DNA of 64,000 bases from Bathymodiolus thermophilus thioautotrophic gill symbiont (GTDB taxonomy: Bacteria; Pseudomonadota; Gammaproteobacteria; PS1; Pseudothioglobaceae): the NCBI RefSeq assembly GCF_003711265.1, contig NZ_CP024634.1, positions 930,001 to 994,000 of the forward strand, written 5' to 3'. The translations under genes and the position numbers were made by a program. Shown piece after piece: positions 38,098 to 47,884 of this stretch (within the stretch, counting starts at the first letter, position 1; each line of letters begins with the position of its first letter). The notes beneath the pieces are model-generated. The model did no database searches. It saw nothing but the letters and a program-made list of their open reading frames with translations, and was not told the DNA's origin.

Positions 38098-38715
38098 TTA
38101 GTCAATATCGCTGAGTTTGGTTTTAATTAAGTTTTTTAATTGAGACTTATCGGGCAATTGAGCAAGTGCTAATTGATAATGTTTTTTAGTGGCAGGAAGG
38201 TCATTTTTTACAAAGTACGCATCACCTTTAACATGATTGTATAAGGCATTAAATTCCTTGTCATCGTTGTCTTTTAATATTGAAAGTGCTTGGTCAGGAT
38301 TGCCCATTTCTAAGTATAAATTGGCAATTCTGAGTTTTACAGTATGGGCAATGAATTTATCTTCATTGTCCACAAATGGCAGTAAATAATCTAAGGCACC
38401 TTGGTAATTGCCGTCGCTTACTGCTTGTTTTGCTAGGATTAAATTTGCTTGTTGTGAGTAGATGTTATCGGCATATTTTTCTTTTAAGGCATCGATGGCC
38501 TTTGCGTCACTAGGATTGTCAACCATTGCTAAATAGTAACTTCGTGCTTGCATGGTTTGCTTGTATTGTTGAGTGTTGTAATAATTAACCCCCCAGATTC
38601 CTGAAAGTCCTAGTGAGACACCAATAATAACTTGCGCTCCGTTCTTTTTGACCCACTTTTTAATTTGTTCGGCTTGTTCTTCTTCAGTTTTGCCTACTTC
38701 GATAAAATTCTTCAT
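38098..38715 (-). CDS. YfgM-like tetratricopeptide membrane protein
   Basis: The 205-residue protein has a short cytoplasmic start, one membrane helix (VIIGVSLGLSGIWGVNYY near residue 30) and a periplasmic TPR-like domain. It matches YfgM, an accessory subunit of the SecYEG translocon involved in periplasmic chaperone hand-over. Its place between hisS and der is conserved in gammaproteobacteria. Confidence 0.85.
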   Translation of the reverse strand: MKNFIEVGKTEEEQAEQIKKWVKKNGAQVIIGVSLGLSGIWGVNYYNTQQYKQTMQARSYYLAMVDNPSDAKAIDALKEKYADNIYSQQANLILAKQAVSDGNYQGALDYLLPFVDNEDKFIAHTVKLRIANLYLEMGNPDQALSILKDNDDKEFNALYNHVKGDAYFVKNDLPATKKHYQLALAQLPDKSQLKNLIKTKLSDID

Positions 38716-38721
38716 TTTTTT

Positions 38722-39987
38722 CTATCCTTTTTTGAAATATTGTATTGCATCTTCAAGGGACATTTGTTGTTGCTCACCTTGATTTTTTAAGGGCTTAATT
38801 GCCACTTCGTTGTTGTTTAACTCTTCTTCACCTAAAATAATCGCAAAATCTGCTCCAGCTTTGTCTGCTTTTTTAAATTGTGATTTGAAACTTCCCAGAG
38901 AGATGTCATTATAAAGGATTATCTCTGGTAATGCTTGTCGTAGTTGTTCGGCAATTTGTAATGATTTTAATTGCGCTTTGTCGCCTAATGCCACCATATA
39001 AATAGACAAAGGCGGGGTGCCAATTGTCAAACCTTGCGCTTGTAATAATAAAATTAAACGCTCCACCCCTAAGGCAAAACCAATGGCGGGGCAGGGCTTG
39101 CCTCCCATTTGTTCCACCAAACCATCATAACGACCCCCTGCACAAATCGTGCCTTGTGCGCCTAAATCGGTGGTTGTCCATTCAAATACGGTGCGATTGT
39201 AATAATCTAAGCCACGCACCAAGCGAGTGTTAATTTTATAAGTAATATTTAAACAATCCAAATAAGTTTTAAAGCTCTCAAAATGCTTGGCTGACGCTTC
39301 ATCAAGGTGATCCATTAATTTCGGTGCGGCTTCAATTAAGCCACGCAAATCTTCATTTTTAGAGTCTAAAATCCTGAGTGGATTGGTCTTTAAGCGCCTG
39401 GTAGAATCTTCATCCAGTTGGTTTTTATGTTGGGTGAAATAATCCACTAATAGGGTGCGGTAATTTACTCGTGCCTCCGCCGAACCTAGGGTGTTGATTT
39501 CCAAAGTAACTTTTTTTAAACCTAAGTTTTGCCATAAGGTGTGGGTCATGGCGATGAGTTCAGCATCTATTTTGGCATTATCAACGCCAAAGACTTCTGC
39601 ACCGATTTGGTGAAATTGGCGATAACGGCCTTTTTGCGGGCGTTCGTGGCGAAACATTGCACCTTGATAAAATACTTTTTGAATGCCTTCCCTGGGTAGA
39701 TTGTGTTCAATCATTGCCCGTACTACGCTAGCAGTATTTTCAGGTCTGAGGCTTAATGAATCCCCGTTTGAATCTTTCCAAGTATACATTTCTTTTTCCA
39801 CAATATCCGTTGCTTGCCCGATAGCCCGATGAAAAATATCGGTTTTTTCTACCACAGGTGTACGGATATTTTTAAAACCATAAGACATAAACAAATCAAT
39901 GATTGTTTTTTCCAACGACAGCCACAAAGTAGAATCCTTTGGCAGGATGTCGTTCATTCCTCGAATGGCATTGATTTTATTCGACAT
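38722..39987 (-). CDS. hisS: Histidyl-tRNA synthetase
   Basis: The 421-residue class II synthetase has motif 2 in the FRHERPQKGRYRQFHQ region near residue 112, the histidine-binding loop GLDYYNRTVFEW near 260, and motif 3 ending GFALGVERL near 302. The C-terminal anticodon domain is complete. The start at 39987 gives the normal N-terminus (INAIRGMNDILP). Confidence 0.97.
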   Translation of the reverse strand: MSNKINAIRGMNDILPKDSTLWLSLEKTIIDLFMSYGFKNIRTPVVEKTDIFHRAIGQATDIVEKEMYTWKDSNGDSLSLRPENTASVVRAMIEHNLPREGIQKVFYQGAMFRHERPQKGRYRQFHQIGAEVFGVDNAKIDAELIAMTHTLWQNLGLKKVTLEINTLGSAEARVNYRTLLVDYFTQHKNQLDEDSTRRLKTNPLRILDSKNEDLRGLIEAAPKLMDHLDEASAKHFESFKTYLDCLNITYKINTRLVRGLDYYNRTVFEWTTTDLGAQGTICAGGRYDGLVEQMGGKPCPAIGFALGVERLILLLQAQGLTIGTPPLSIYMVALGDKAQLKSLQIAEQLRQALPEIILYNDISLGSFKSQFKKADKAGADFAIILGEEELNNNEVAIKPLKNQGEQQQMSLEDAIQYFKKG

Positions 39988-40056
39988 GATAAAATTTAAA
40001 TAATAAAGTGCGCTTATTTTACTTTATGGAGCCTTGATGATTATTCCTATTTATGT

Positions 40057-40174
40057 GAGACCTTTGCATAAATATGGATGATTAGCAAAATTCAATTTTT
40101 GCCCACTTGGTAATTTTCTTAAACCTTGTCCTAGCAGGGCTAAGGCTGGGTTTAAGTCTCTATGTAAAGGTCTC
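40057..40174. repeat. Repeat C, copy overlapping the end of the 5'-nucleotidase gene
   Basis: About 118 bp with ends GAGACCTTTGCATAAATATG and TATGTAAAGGTCTC. A second half end (GATGATTATTCCTATTTATG) lies just upstream at 40036-40055. The right end includes the last codons and stop of the gene at 40160-41068. Confidence 0.8.
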
Positions 40175-41068
40175 TTTATTTGTAATTCCATTTGGCACAT
40201 GCCCAGTGGAGACATATTGGGCGGCTGATTGACAATGTTTGTGCTGGTCGTCAAAGAAAATATCAGCACCAAATTTTTTCAAAAACATACCTTTGTCAAG
40301 CCCACCTAAAAAGAAAGATTCGTCAATACGAATATCCCAAGCACGCATGGTGTGGATAACCCGTTTGTGTGATGGTGCGCCTCTGGCGGTGACTAATGCG
40401 GTTCTGATGGGATTGTCTTGTTCTGGGAATGAAGATTGAATGTCGTGTAATGATTTTAAGAAGCATTTAAAAGGGCCTGATTTGAGTTCAACATTGGCAA
40501 ATTTTTCTTCATTTTTTGAAAAAGCATCAATGCCATGTTGTTGATAAACTTTTTCTGCTTCATCGGAAAACAGCACTGCATCACCGTCAAAGGCGATGCG
40601 CAGTTGTTTTTTGTGGGTGTGTTTAGACCCCGTGCCAACTATTGAGGCGGCGGCAAAGCCAGATTCAAGTGCTTTTTGCACATCTTCATAATGACTGGAG
40701 AGGAACAAATCCGCTTCAAAGGCATCTAACAAAGTGTGCGTAGGTTCGCCACGGGTAAAGGCAGCCCGTTCAATTTTTAAGCCATAATGTTCGATTGAGT
40801 TAAAAATACGCAAACCCGTATCGGCACTGTTACGAGAGAGCAGAATAACATCAACAGGGTTGTTTTGGTTATTCAAAGCCAGTAGTTTCTTCACCAAAGT
40901 AAAACCAACACCCGGTTTTAACACCACATCTTCATTTTCTTGTTGATGTTTGGCGTATGCTTCAACCCCTGCTTGTTTGTAGATTTTGTGTGATTCATCC
41001 AAGTCAAACAATGCCCTTGATGAAATGGCAACAACCAATTTTCTTTTTGTATTTACAGTGTCTGCCAT
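40160..41068 (-). CDS. 5'-nucleotidase, cytosolic cN-I family
   Basis: The 302-residue HAD-like enzyme matches the bacterial 5'-nucleotidase family that dephosphorylates nucleoside monophosphates: LVVAISSRALFDLDESH near residue 10, ILLSRNSADTGLRI near 75, IAFDGDAVLFSDEAE near 157, TARGAPSHKRVI near 228, and an ADIFFDDQHKH near 268. The last residues (KETFT) are encoded inside repeat C, so the native C-terminus may have been replaced. It overlaps the upstream DUF1249 gene by 16 bases. Confidence 0.85.
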   Translation of the reverse strand: MADTVNTKRKLVVAISSRALFDLDESHKIYKQAGVEAYAKHQQENEDVVLKPGVGFTLVKKLLALNNQNNPVDVILLSRNSADTGLRIFNSIEHYGLKIERAAFTRGEPTHTLLDAFEADLFLSSHYEDVQKALESGFAAASIVGTGSKHTHKKQLRIAFDGDAVLFSDEAEKVYQQHGIDAFSKNEEKFANVELKSGPFKCFLKSLHDIQSSFPEQDNPIRTALVTARGAPSHKRVIHTMRAWDIRIDESFFLGGLDKGMFLKKFGADIFFDDQHKHCQSAAQYVSTGHVPNGITNKETFT

Positions 41069-41517
41069 AACCTTCCTTGATATTTATCTAAACAATAATC
41101 TAACCACTTTTCCATAAAAGTATTAAGCTCCCATTGTATGTTCATATCGCTGCATTGTGCAAGATATGGGTGTGAATTATTCAGTGTGCTTTCATTGCAA
41201 ACTGACAGCACTTCTAACAATTTGGCATCAAAAAATACTTTGAATTTAATATCAGGTCGATTGATTGCACCTGATTCTAACGCCAAGATGTGCGTGAGGA
41301 TGAAAGTGCCTGTATAAGGCGTTCTTTCTTCAACAAACAAATACAGGTCTTGTTCGTTGTCGTGATATATTACGCTGTCGCGTGTGATTTCTTTTAGCGT
41401 GGGAAGCAGTTCTAAAATCTTTTGATAATTCAACTCAAACAAGGCCGAAACTTCTGAATAAGTTTTAGGATTGTGTTGCGTGTATAGGGATTTGAGGAAA
41501 TTGTCTTCTATATCCAT
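41053..41517 (-). CDS. DUF1249 (YqiB-like) protein
   Basis: The 154-residue protein matches the DUF1249 family in size and conserved stretches (ALFELNYQKILELLP near 26, FILTHILALE near 71, and a C-terminal WLDYCLDKYQG). In E. coli its homologue yqiB lies next to cpdA, as here. The function is not known. It overlaps cpdA by 10 bases. Confidence 0.8.
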   Translation of the reverse strand: MDIEDNFLKSLYTQHNPKTYSEVSALFELNYQKILELLPTLKEITRDSVIYHDNEQDLYLFVEERTPYTGTFILTHILALESGAINRPDIKFKVFFDAKLLEVLSVCNESTLNNSHPYLAQCSDMNIQWELNTFMEKWLDYCLDKYQGRLWQTL

Positions 41518-42206
41518 TGCGTTTTGTATTCCAAATGACCGTTATTGTTTAGCGTGTAATGATTAAAGCCAATGCGTTTTTCATCGGTAAATTGCACAGC
41601 AGTTGAAGGGCAGGCAATAATTTTTAAACCGTTTCTTTCAAATTCTGCTGCTTCGTGTGCATGGCCAAATAACACCGCTTGTATTTTAAGGTGTTTGTCT
41701 AAGACGGTAAACAAATCTTGTGGATTTTCTAGAGAAAGAGTATCGTCCCAAGTGCTACACATCGGCACAATGGGATGGTGTAATACCACAAGAATGTATT
41801 TGGCTTGTGAATTAGCCAGTTGTTGATCCAATTCAAGCAACACATCTTTTGTTAAATAACCACTGGTTTTTTTTGCTTGCACCGAATCAACGCTAATAAT
41901 ATCCCACACCCCCATTGATAGAGTGTTAAACAAGCAGGCTGAAAATACAGCAGCAAGATTGTGTGGATTATCGTGATTTCCTGCTAGGACAAAAATGTTG
42001 CTTTGAACAGGGGCAAGAAGTTCTTTTAATTTTTTGTAAGAAGTTAGCGTGCCATGATGGGTTAGGTCGCCACTAATCAATAAAGCGTCACTCTGCATGG
42101 GGGCGATTTTGTCAATAATATGTGTTAGATTTTGGTGTGTGTTGACCCCCATTGACTGTTCGGCGTCATCAATATGACAATCGCTGATTTGGATAAAATG
42201 CTTCAT
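41508..42206 (-). CDS. cpdA: CpdA-like cyclic nucleotide phosphodiesterase
   Basis: The 232-residue metallophosphoesterase has metal-binding motifs DCHIDD near residue 8, GDLTHHG near 48, GNHDNPH near 82, HHPIVP near 152 and GHAHEAAE near 188, arranged as in the cAMP phosphodiesterase CpdA. I start at 42206 (MKHFIQISD); the longer frame to 42239 lies within alr. It ends 2 bases from alr on the other side. Confidence 0.85.
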   Translation of the reverse strand: MKHFIQISDCHIDDAEQSMGVNTHQNLTHIIDKIAPMQSDALLISGDLTHHGTLTSYKKLKELLAPVQSNIFVLAGNHDNPHNLAAVFSACLFNTLSMGVWDIISVDSVQAKKTSGYLTKDVLLELDQQLANSQAKYILVVLHHPIVPMCSTWDDTLSLENPQDLFTVLDKHLKIQAVLFGHAHEAAEFERNGLKIIACPSTAVQFTDEKRIGFNHYTLNNNGHLEYKTQWI

Positions 42207-42207
42207 T

Positions 42208-43254
42208 TTATGTGCCACGAACAACAGACACACGGCCACTAATGCCCGTTAATAATTCATAACTAAGGGTATCGCTATATTGTGCCACAGTTTCAACCCG
42301 AAGTTTTTTATGCCCCCATAAAATGGCTGTATCGCCAATTGACACAGTTATATGGCTCACATCTATTGCTATCATATCCATAGAAACACGACCCACTAAG
42401 GGACACAGAATATCGTTTATCAATACTGGTGTGCCGTTTTTTGCATGTCGTGGATAGCCGTCGCCATAGCCAATGCCAATAATGGCAATTGTGGTTGACT
42501 GATCAGCAATCCAAGTTGAGCCATAGCCAACTGTTGCTCCTGCTTGAATGGTTTTAATGGCTGTTACCGGTGCAGACAATTGCATTACTGGTTGCAGATC
42601 GTGATCATTGTCTGCAAAAGGTGATGCACCGTAGAGCATAATGCCGGGGCGTATGAAATCAAAATGTGCGGCTGGATTTGACAAAATTGCTGCGGAATTT
42701 GCCATGGAGCGATTGTTGTTATTGTCGGTTAATTGCTTAAAGGTTTTTAGTTGCAATAAATTCATTGGATGGTTTAACTCATCTGCACAGGCAAAGTGAC
42801 TCATAACGCCTTTAATGGTAATCAATGCATTGGATTCAAAATCAGGCAAACATTGTCGGTATTCGTCATGTGATAAGCCCAGTCTGTGCATACCTGTATC
42901 AATTTTTAGCCAAATGCCCAGTGCTTGCGTGTTGTGGTTAATTAATACGATTTGCGCAGGGTGGTGGATGACAATTTGACACTTTAAATCAATGGCTTGT
43001 TGCAATTCTTCAGAGGTGTAAACGCCTGATAATAACAAAATAGGTTGATCGGTTAGTTGTCGTAATTTCTGGACTTCTGACAATTCACTCACTGCCAATA
43101 GATCGGCATTTTCAATCAAAGGTGTTATTAAATTTAGGTGATGACCATAGGCGTTGGCTTTAACCATGGCGATGATTTTTGCTGACGATTTGTTTTTAAC
43201 AATGGATAGGTTGTGCGTTAGTGCAGATTGGGAGATTAAGGCAACAGCAGGCAT
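42208..43254 (-). CDS. alr: Alanine racemase
   Basis: The 348-residue PLP enzyme makes D-alanine for peptidoglycan. The PLP lysine lies in MVKANAYGHH near residue 32 and the catalytic tyrosine in GYGSTWIAD near 240. Further motifs (DTGMHRLG near 118, RPGIMLYG near 200) agree. It directly follows dnaB as in E. coli. Confidence 0.95.
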   Translation of the reverse strand: MPAVALISQSALTHNLSIVKNKSSAKIIAMVKANAYGHHLNLITPLIENADLLAVSELSEVQKLRQLTDQPILLLSGVYTSEELQQAIDLKCQIVIHHPAQIVLINHNTQALGIWLKIDTGMHRLGLSHDEYRQCLPDFESNALITIKGVMSHFACADELNHPMNLLQLKTFKQLTDNNNNRSMANSAAILSNPAAHFDFIRPGIMLYGASPFADNDHDLQPVMQLSAPVTAIKTIQAGATVGYGSTWIADQSTTIAIIGIGYGDGYPRHAKNGTPVLINDILCPLVGRVSMDMIAIDVSHITVSIGDTAILWGHKKLRVETVAQYSDTLSYELLTGISGRVSVVRGT

Positions 43255-43266
43255 ATTTTTTTAGCG

Positions 43267-44715
43267 TTAGAATTCTTCTGTTTCGAAGTTGGGTGCATTG
43301 TTGGCATCGGCAGCATCTATTTGCCAGTCTTCAGGTGCATTTTGCATTTGGTCGTCGGGGGCAAGATTTTCAAAGCGGGTGTATTCTCCAATCCACGACA
43401 ATTTAATGTTGCCAGTTTCGCCATTACGGTGTTTGGCAATTTTTAAATCTGCTTTGCCAACTTCTTCGGGGTCGGAGTAACTTTCATCGTGATATTGCTC
43501 ATCTCGGTAAACAAAGGCAATAATATCTGCATCTTGCTCAATCGAACCTGATTCACGCAAATCTGACATCTGTGGCATACGGCCTTTGCCTGCTTTGGGG
43601 CGTGATTCAACGCCACGATTAAGTTGCGATAGGGCGATGACGGGCACATTGATTTCTTTGGCCAATGCTTTTAACGATCTGGATATTTCAGAAATTTCTT
43701 GTACTCGATTTTCACTTTTCCCATGCACCGTCATTAATTGTAAATAATCCACCATAATAACAGCCAATTCGGGATATTGTCTTTTAACCCGACGGGCTTT
43801 TGCACGGATTTCTGTCGGTGTAATCGAAGGGGTTTCATCAATTAAGATGTTGTTTTTTTCCATGGCACTAATTGAGTGGCTAAAACTGTTCCAATCGGTT
43901 TCTGTCATTTCACCTGCACGGATTTTTTTGCTATCAATGTGTCCAAACGAGGAAATCATTCTAAGGATGAGTGCATCAATCGGCATTTCTAGCGAAAATA
44001 CCAATACTGGCTTGCTTTGCTCAATAGCCACATTGCCGACAATGTTCATTGCCAATGCGGTTTTGCCCATAGAAGGACGACCTGCAATAATAATCAAGTC
44101 GCCTTTTTGTAAGCCTGAGGTTTTTTTGTCTAACTCGGTAAAACCTGTTTCCAATCCCGTTAACGAGCCCGCAGTTTCTGCCCATTCTTGCACTAAATTA
44201 ACCACATCTTTGGCTTTGTCTTTGACATTGATAACCCCTTGCTTGCCACGGGTAATTTGTTCTGCAATTTCAAATATTTTTCTTTCAGATAAATCGATTA
44301 ATTCTTGCAATTCAATGTCTTTTGGACGGTAAGCAGAATCGGCAATTTCTTGGCTAATGATAATCAATTGACGATAAACAGAAAGTTCACGCACATGCTG
44401 GGCGTAGGTTTTGATGTTTGAAATGCTGGGCGTGTTTTCAGCAATTTGTGCCAAATAAGCAAAACCACCCACCGTTTCTTCATCACCTGTTTTCTTAAGT
44501 CGCTCTTTAACCGTCAAAATATCCACAGGTTCACTGTGCTCTAATAACATGTGAATGGCATCAAAAATAACACGGTGCGAGGTGTTGTAAAAATCATCTG
44601 TTACCAATACATCTGCCACCTCATCCCAAGCCTCGTTATGTAGCAACAAGCCGCCGAGAACGGATTGCTCTGATTCAATAGAATTTGGTGGTACTTTAAT
44701 GTTTTCGATGTTCAT
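43267..44715 (-). CDS. dnaB: Replicative DNA helicase DnaB
   Basis: The 482-residue hexameric helicase has the N-terminal primase-interaction domain (NSIESEQSVLGGLLL near 12) and the RecA-like domain with Walker A GRPSMGKTALAMN near 207, VIMVDYLQLM near 312 and SQLNRGVE near 365. No intein is visible. It is separated from rplI by a terminator. Confidence 0.97.
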   Translation of the reverse strand: MNIENIKVPPNSIESEQSVLGGLLLHNEAWDEVADVLVTDDFYNTSHRVIFDAIHMLLEHSEPVDILTVKERLKKTGDEETVGGFAYLAQIAENTPSISNIKTYAQHVRELSVYRQLIIISQEIADSAYRPKDIELQELIDLSERKIFEIAEQITRGKQGVINVKDKAKDVVNLVQEWAETAGSLTGLETGFTELDKKTSGLQKGDLIIIAGRPSMGKTALAMNIVGNVAIEQSKPVLVFSLEMPIDALILRMISSFGHIDSKKIRAGEMTETDWNSFSHSISAMEKNNILIDETPSITPTEIRAKARRVKRQYPELAVIMVDYLQLMTVHGKSENRVQEISEISRSLKALAKEINVPVIALSQLNRGVESRPKAGKGRMPQMSDLRESGSIEQDADIIAFVYRDEQYHDESYSDPEEVGKADLKIAKHRNGETGNIKLSWIGEYTRFENLAPDDQMQNAPEDWQIDAADANNAPNFETEEF

Positions 44716-44744
44716 AATGGTTGGTAAGTATTTCTCTTGAAATA

Positions 44745-44775
44745 AAAAAAACCCTCAATAAGAGGGTTTTTATTT
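44745..44775 (-). terminator. Intrinsic terminator after rplI
   Basis: Read on the minus strand, a perfect AACCCTC/GAGGGTT stem with a short loop is followed by a long T-run, between rplI and dnaB. Confidence 0.85.
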
Positions 44776-44832
44776 TAACTTAACTTGAGCTCGTTACCTT
44801 AAATTTTTAAAAGATAACGAACCACTGTTTTT

Positions 44833-45288
44833 TTACTGCTCATCTTCCGAGGCTTCAACAACAATCTTAATGTCAATGTCGATATTGGTGTGTAGCGTAA
44901 TGCTAATATCGTATTCACCAATATGATGAATGGCTTCAGATAAGTTAATGTTGCGTTTTTCAACTTCGTGACCTAACTCAGCCAAGTTTGCCACAATATC
45001 TGCTGTGGTAATAGAGCCGAATAACTTGCCTTCTTCACTGGCATTGGCTTTGAGCATGCAAACCACACCCGCCATTGCTTCTGCTTTTTCTGTTGCCATT
45101 TTAACAGTGGCCATTTCTTTCGCTTCTAAGCCAGCCTTAATTGTTTCAAATTCAGCCATATTAGCCGCCGTTGCTGGCTTGGCTTTGCCTTGAGGGATTA
45201 AGAAGTTGCGTGCATAGCCAGATTTAACATTAGCAATGTCACCTAAGCCACCTAATTTACCAATTGTTTCTAATAAAATTACTTGCAT
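44833..45288 (-). CDS. rplI: 50S ribosomal protein L9
   Basis: The 151-residue protein has the typical L9 N-terminus (QVILLETIGKLGGLGDI) with the conserved GYARNFLIPQGKA loop near 24, a connecting helix and a C-terminal domain. It is the last gene of the rpsF-rpsR-rplI unit; priB is absent between rpsF and rpsR. Confidence 0.97.
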   Translation of the reverse strand: MQVILLETIGKLGGLGDIANVKSGYARNFLIPQGKAKPATAANMAEFETIKAGLEAKEMATVKMATEKAEAMAGVVCMLKANASEEGKLFGSITTADIVANLAELGHEVEKRNINLSEAIHHIGEYDISITLHTNIDIDIKIVVEASEDEQ

Positions 45289-45297
45289 GGTTAACTC

Positions 45298-45552
45298 CTA
45301 TTTTTTATGTTTATCAGTGTAAGGAATCAATGCTAGAAATCTAGCACGCTTAATTGCAGTCGTTAATTGACGCTGAAACTTAGCACTGGTACCGGTCATT
45401 CTTGACGGGGTGATTTTGCCACCTTCGTCAATGTTCTTTAGTAACACATCTACTTCTTTGTAGTCAATTTCTTTAACGCCTGCTGCCGTAAAACGACAAA
45501 AAGTGTTGATTTTAATTTGAGGTCTGCGTTTTCTCTTTTGTTGCTTAGCCAT
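45298..45552 (-). CDS. rpsR: 30S ribosomal protein S18
   Basis: The 84-residue protein has the S18 motifs [16 protein letters not shown] near 18, [10 protein letters not shown] near 45 and [14 protein letters not shown]-like end. It has an extended N-terminus ([13 protein letters not shown]). Confidence 0.96.
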   Translation of the reverse strand: MAKQQKRKRRPQIKINTFCRFTAAGVKEIDYKEVDVLLKNIDEGGKITPSRMTGTSAKFQRQLTTAIKRARFLALIPYTDKHKK

Positions 45553-45561
45553 AATAATCTC

Positions 45562-45909
45562 CTATCGCTTGTTTTTGTTCTCGTCTGAGTCTTTGGCAGT
45601 CATCATAACTGAAGGCTCAGTAATTGCCGCTTTTTTAGAAATGATTAAATTTCTTAAAACAGCATCGTTAAAACGGAAGTTATAATTTAATTTATCAAGT
45701 GTTTCTTGATTACATTCAATGTTAAACATTAAGTAATGCGCTTTATAAATTTTCTTGATTGGATAAGCGAGGTGTTTACGACCCCAGTCTTCTTCACGGT
45801 GGACGCTGCCACCGTCAGAAGTAATCATTTCTTTGTATTTGTCCAACATCGTGCCAACTTGTGAAGATTGGTCGGGATGCACAATTAGTGTAATCTCATA
45901 GTGTCTCAT
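45562..45909 (-). CDS. rpsF: 30S ribosomal protein S6
   Basis: The 115-residue protein starts at 45909 ([14 protein letters not shown]); the longer frame to 45972 is not supported because AAGGAG lies just before this ATG. It has the S6 motifs [16 protein letters not shown] near 37 and HYLMFNIE near 58. Confidence 0.96.
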   Translation of the reverse strand: MRHYEITLIVHPDQSSQVGTMLDKYKEMITSDGGSVHREEDWGRKHLAYPIKKIYKAHYLMFNIECNQETLDKLNYNFRFNDAVLRNLIISKKAAITEPSVMMTAKDSDENKNKR

Positions 45910-46435
45910 GAGTGTTTTCTCCTTATGGTTATTAAAAAAAATAGCCTGCCAAGTCAGCACTCGGTCAAGCAAGGGAAAGCGGATTATACCCTGTTTTATA
46001 TTTTTATATTGAGACTTTTGTATAAATCATGGAGGATTGACAGTATTCAATTTTTGCCTTGCTTTTATTCTTCTAGGGGTGTGTGTTAGTCTAATTGGTG
46101 GTTTCTTTAAACCTTGTTTTGGTAGGGGGAGGAACGGTTATAAACCGTTCCCTACGGTTGGGTTTGTGCTTTGAGAGGGTTGTTTATATATGAGACTTTT
46201 GTGCAAATATGAATTATCGTCAACAATCTACTTTTTACTAAATTGGCAATTTTTTAAAGCCAGCCTTAGTCCTATTAGAACAAGGTTTAAGACAATCATC
46301 AAGTTGGCAAAAATTGAATTTTGTTAATCACCCACATTTATGCAAAGGTCTCCATAAAGGTTTCATAATTAGAGTATTTTGTTTTTATGTTATTGATATA
46401 ATGCTTGCTTTCCCATTGGCACTACAATAAACCTT
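45910..46435. other. Intergenic region between rpsF and hsdM with two repeat C copies
   Basis: These 526 bases hold the divergent promoters, a diverged repeat C (about 46011-46190, including a GGAACGG/CCGTTCC hairpin near 46130) and a full repeat C (46192-46352). No gene is seen. It marks the left boundary of the defence island. Confidence 0.6.
46192..46352. repeat. Repeat C, full copy at the defence island boundary
   Basis: This 161-bp element has inverted ends GAGACTTTTGTGCAAATATG and CACATTTATGCAAAGGTCTC. A diverged partial copy precedes it from about 46011. Confidence 0.75.
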
Positions 46436-47884
46436 ATGTTTGAACAAACTTTTAAAAATATAGACGACATCTTGCACAAGGATAGCGGTTGCGGCAGTGA
46501 ATTAGATTATGTGGAGCAAACTTCGTGGATTTTATTCTTAAAATATTTAGACGATTTAGAAAAAGACAAGCACACCGCCGCAAAACTCTCAGGCACTACT
46601 TATCAGCAAATTATTGAGGAAAAATTTCAATGGCACCAGTGGGCTGCCCCTAAATTAGCAAACGACAAAATTGATCACAACGCAAAAACAGGTGATGACC
46701 TAGTAAATTTTGTCAACAACGAACTGTTTCCTTATTTTAAAAAATTTAAAGGCAACGCCATAAATGCCAACACCATTGAATATAAAATTGGTGAGATTTT
46801 TAGCGAATTAAAAAACCGCATTCAAAGCGGCTACAATTTACGCGAAGTGGTTAATTTAGTCAACGAATTACGCTTTAGAACCCACAAAGAAAAACACGAG
46901 ATGAGTCATCTATATGAAGGCAAAATCAAAAATATGGGCAACGCTGGGCGCAATGGCGGCGAATATTACACCCCTCGCCCCCTGATCAAAACCATCATCA
47001 AAGTGGTCGCCCCCGTCATTGGCGATACTATTTATGACGGCGCCGTAGGTTCAGCAGGTTTTTTGGTAGAAGCCTTTGATTATCTAAACACCAAAGACCT
47101 GTCTGCCAGTCAAACCGACATTTTGCAAAAAAACACCTTTTACGGCAAAGAAAAAAAATCCCTCGCCTACATTATCGGCATTATGAATATGATTTTGCAT
47201 GGCGTAGAAGCCCCCAATATCATTCACAGCAACACCCTCGCCGAAAATCTAGCAGACATCCAAGAAAAAGACCGCTACCAAGTTATTTTAGCCAATCCCC
47301 CTTTTGGCGGCAAAGAACGCAACGAAGTGCAACAAAACTTCCCAATTAAAACAGGCGAAACCGCCAGTTTATTCTTACAACACTTCATCAAAATTTTAAA
47401 AGCAGGCGGCAAAGCAGGCGTGGTCATTAAAAACACCTTCTTAAGCAATACCGACAACGCCTCCATCGCCCTGCGCAAAGAATTATTAACCTGCTGCAAT
47501 TTACACACCGTCCTCGATTTACCCGGCGGCACCTTCACAGGCGCTGGCGTTAAAACCGTCGTCTTGTTTTTCGAAAAAGGCAAAGCCACACAAAAAACTT
47601 GGTTCTACCAACTCAATTTAGACAGAAACCTAGGCAAAACCAACCCACTCAACGAACAAGATTTAGCCGAATTTATCACCCTCCAAAAAACCCAAGCCAG
47701 CAGCGAAAACTCTTGGACACTAAACACCGCCGACCTTGATCAAAATACATTAGATTTATCCGCAAAAAACCCCAATACTCCCGAAGAAGCACCCCTTAGA
47801 GAGCCAAGCGAGATTTTAGAAAGTATGGCTAAATTGGATGAAGAAAGCCAATTGATTTTGGAAACAATCAAGGATTTAATATGA
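46436..47884 (+). CDS. hsdM: Type I restriction-modification methyltransferase subunit HsdM
   Basis: The 482-residue N6-adenine methyltransferase has an N-terminal HsdM_N helical domain (SELDYVEQTSWILFLKYLDD near 22). The SAM motif is DGAVGSAGFLVEA near 201, and the catalytic motif IV is NPPFGG near 286. It works with HsdS for modification and with HsdR for restriction. The coding strand is C/A-rich in the 3' half. It overlaps the next gene by 4 bases. Confidence 0.95.
   Translation: MFEQTFKNIDDILHKDSGCGSELDYVEQTSWILFLKYLDDLEKDKHTAAKLSGTTYQQIIEEKFQWHQWAAPKLANDKIDHNAKTGDDLVNFVNNELFPYFKKFKGNAINANTIEYKIGEIFSELKNRIQSGYNLREVVNLVNELRFRTHKEKHEMSHLYEGKIKNMGNAGRNGGEYYTPRPLIKTIIKVVAPVIGDTIYDGAVGSAGFLVEAFDYLNTKDLSASQTDILQKNTFYGKEKKSLAYIIGIMNMILHGVEAPNIIHSNTLAENLADIQEKDRYQVILANPPFGGKERNEVQQNFPIKTGETASLFLQHFIKILKAGGKAGVVIKNTFLSNTDNASIALRKELLTCCNLHTVLDLPGGTFTGAGVKTVVLFFEKGKATQKTWFYQLNLDRNLGKTNPLNEQDLAEFITLQKTQASSENSWTLNTADLDQNTLDLSAKNPNTPEEAPLREPSEILESMAKLDEESQLILETIKDLI

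Noticed and set aside
43267-44715. Possible intein in dnaB
   Set aside because: The protein has normal length and uninterrupted Walker and later motifs.
44833-45909. Missing priB between rpsF and rpsR considered as a notable loss
   Set aside because: Absence of priB at this site is common outside enteric bacteria.
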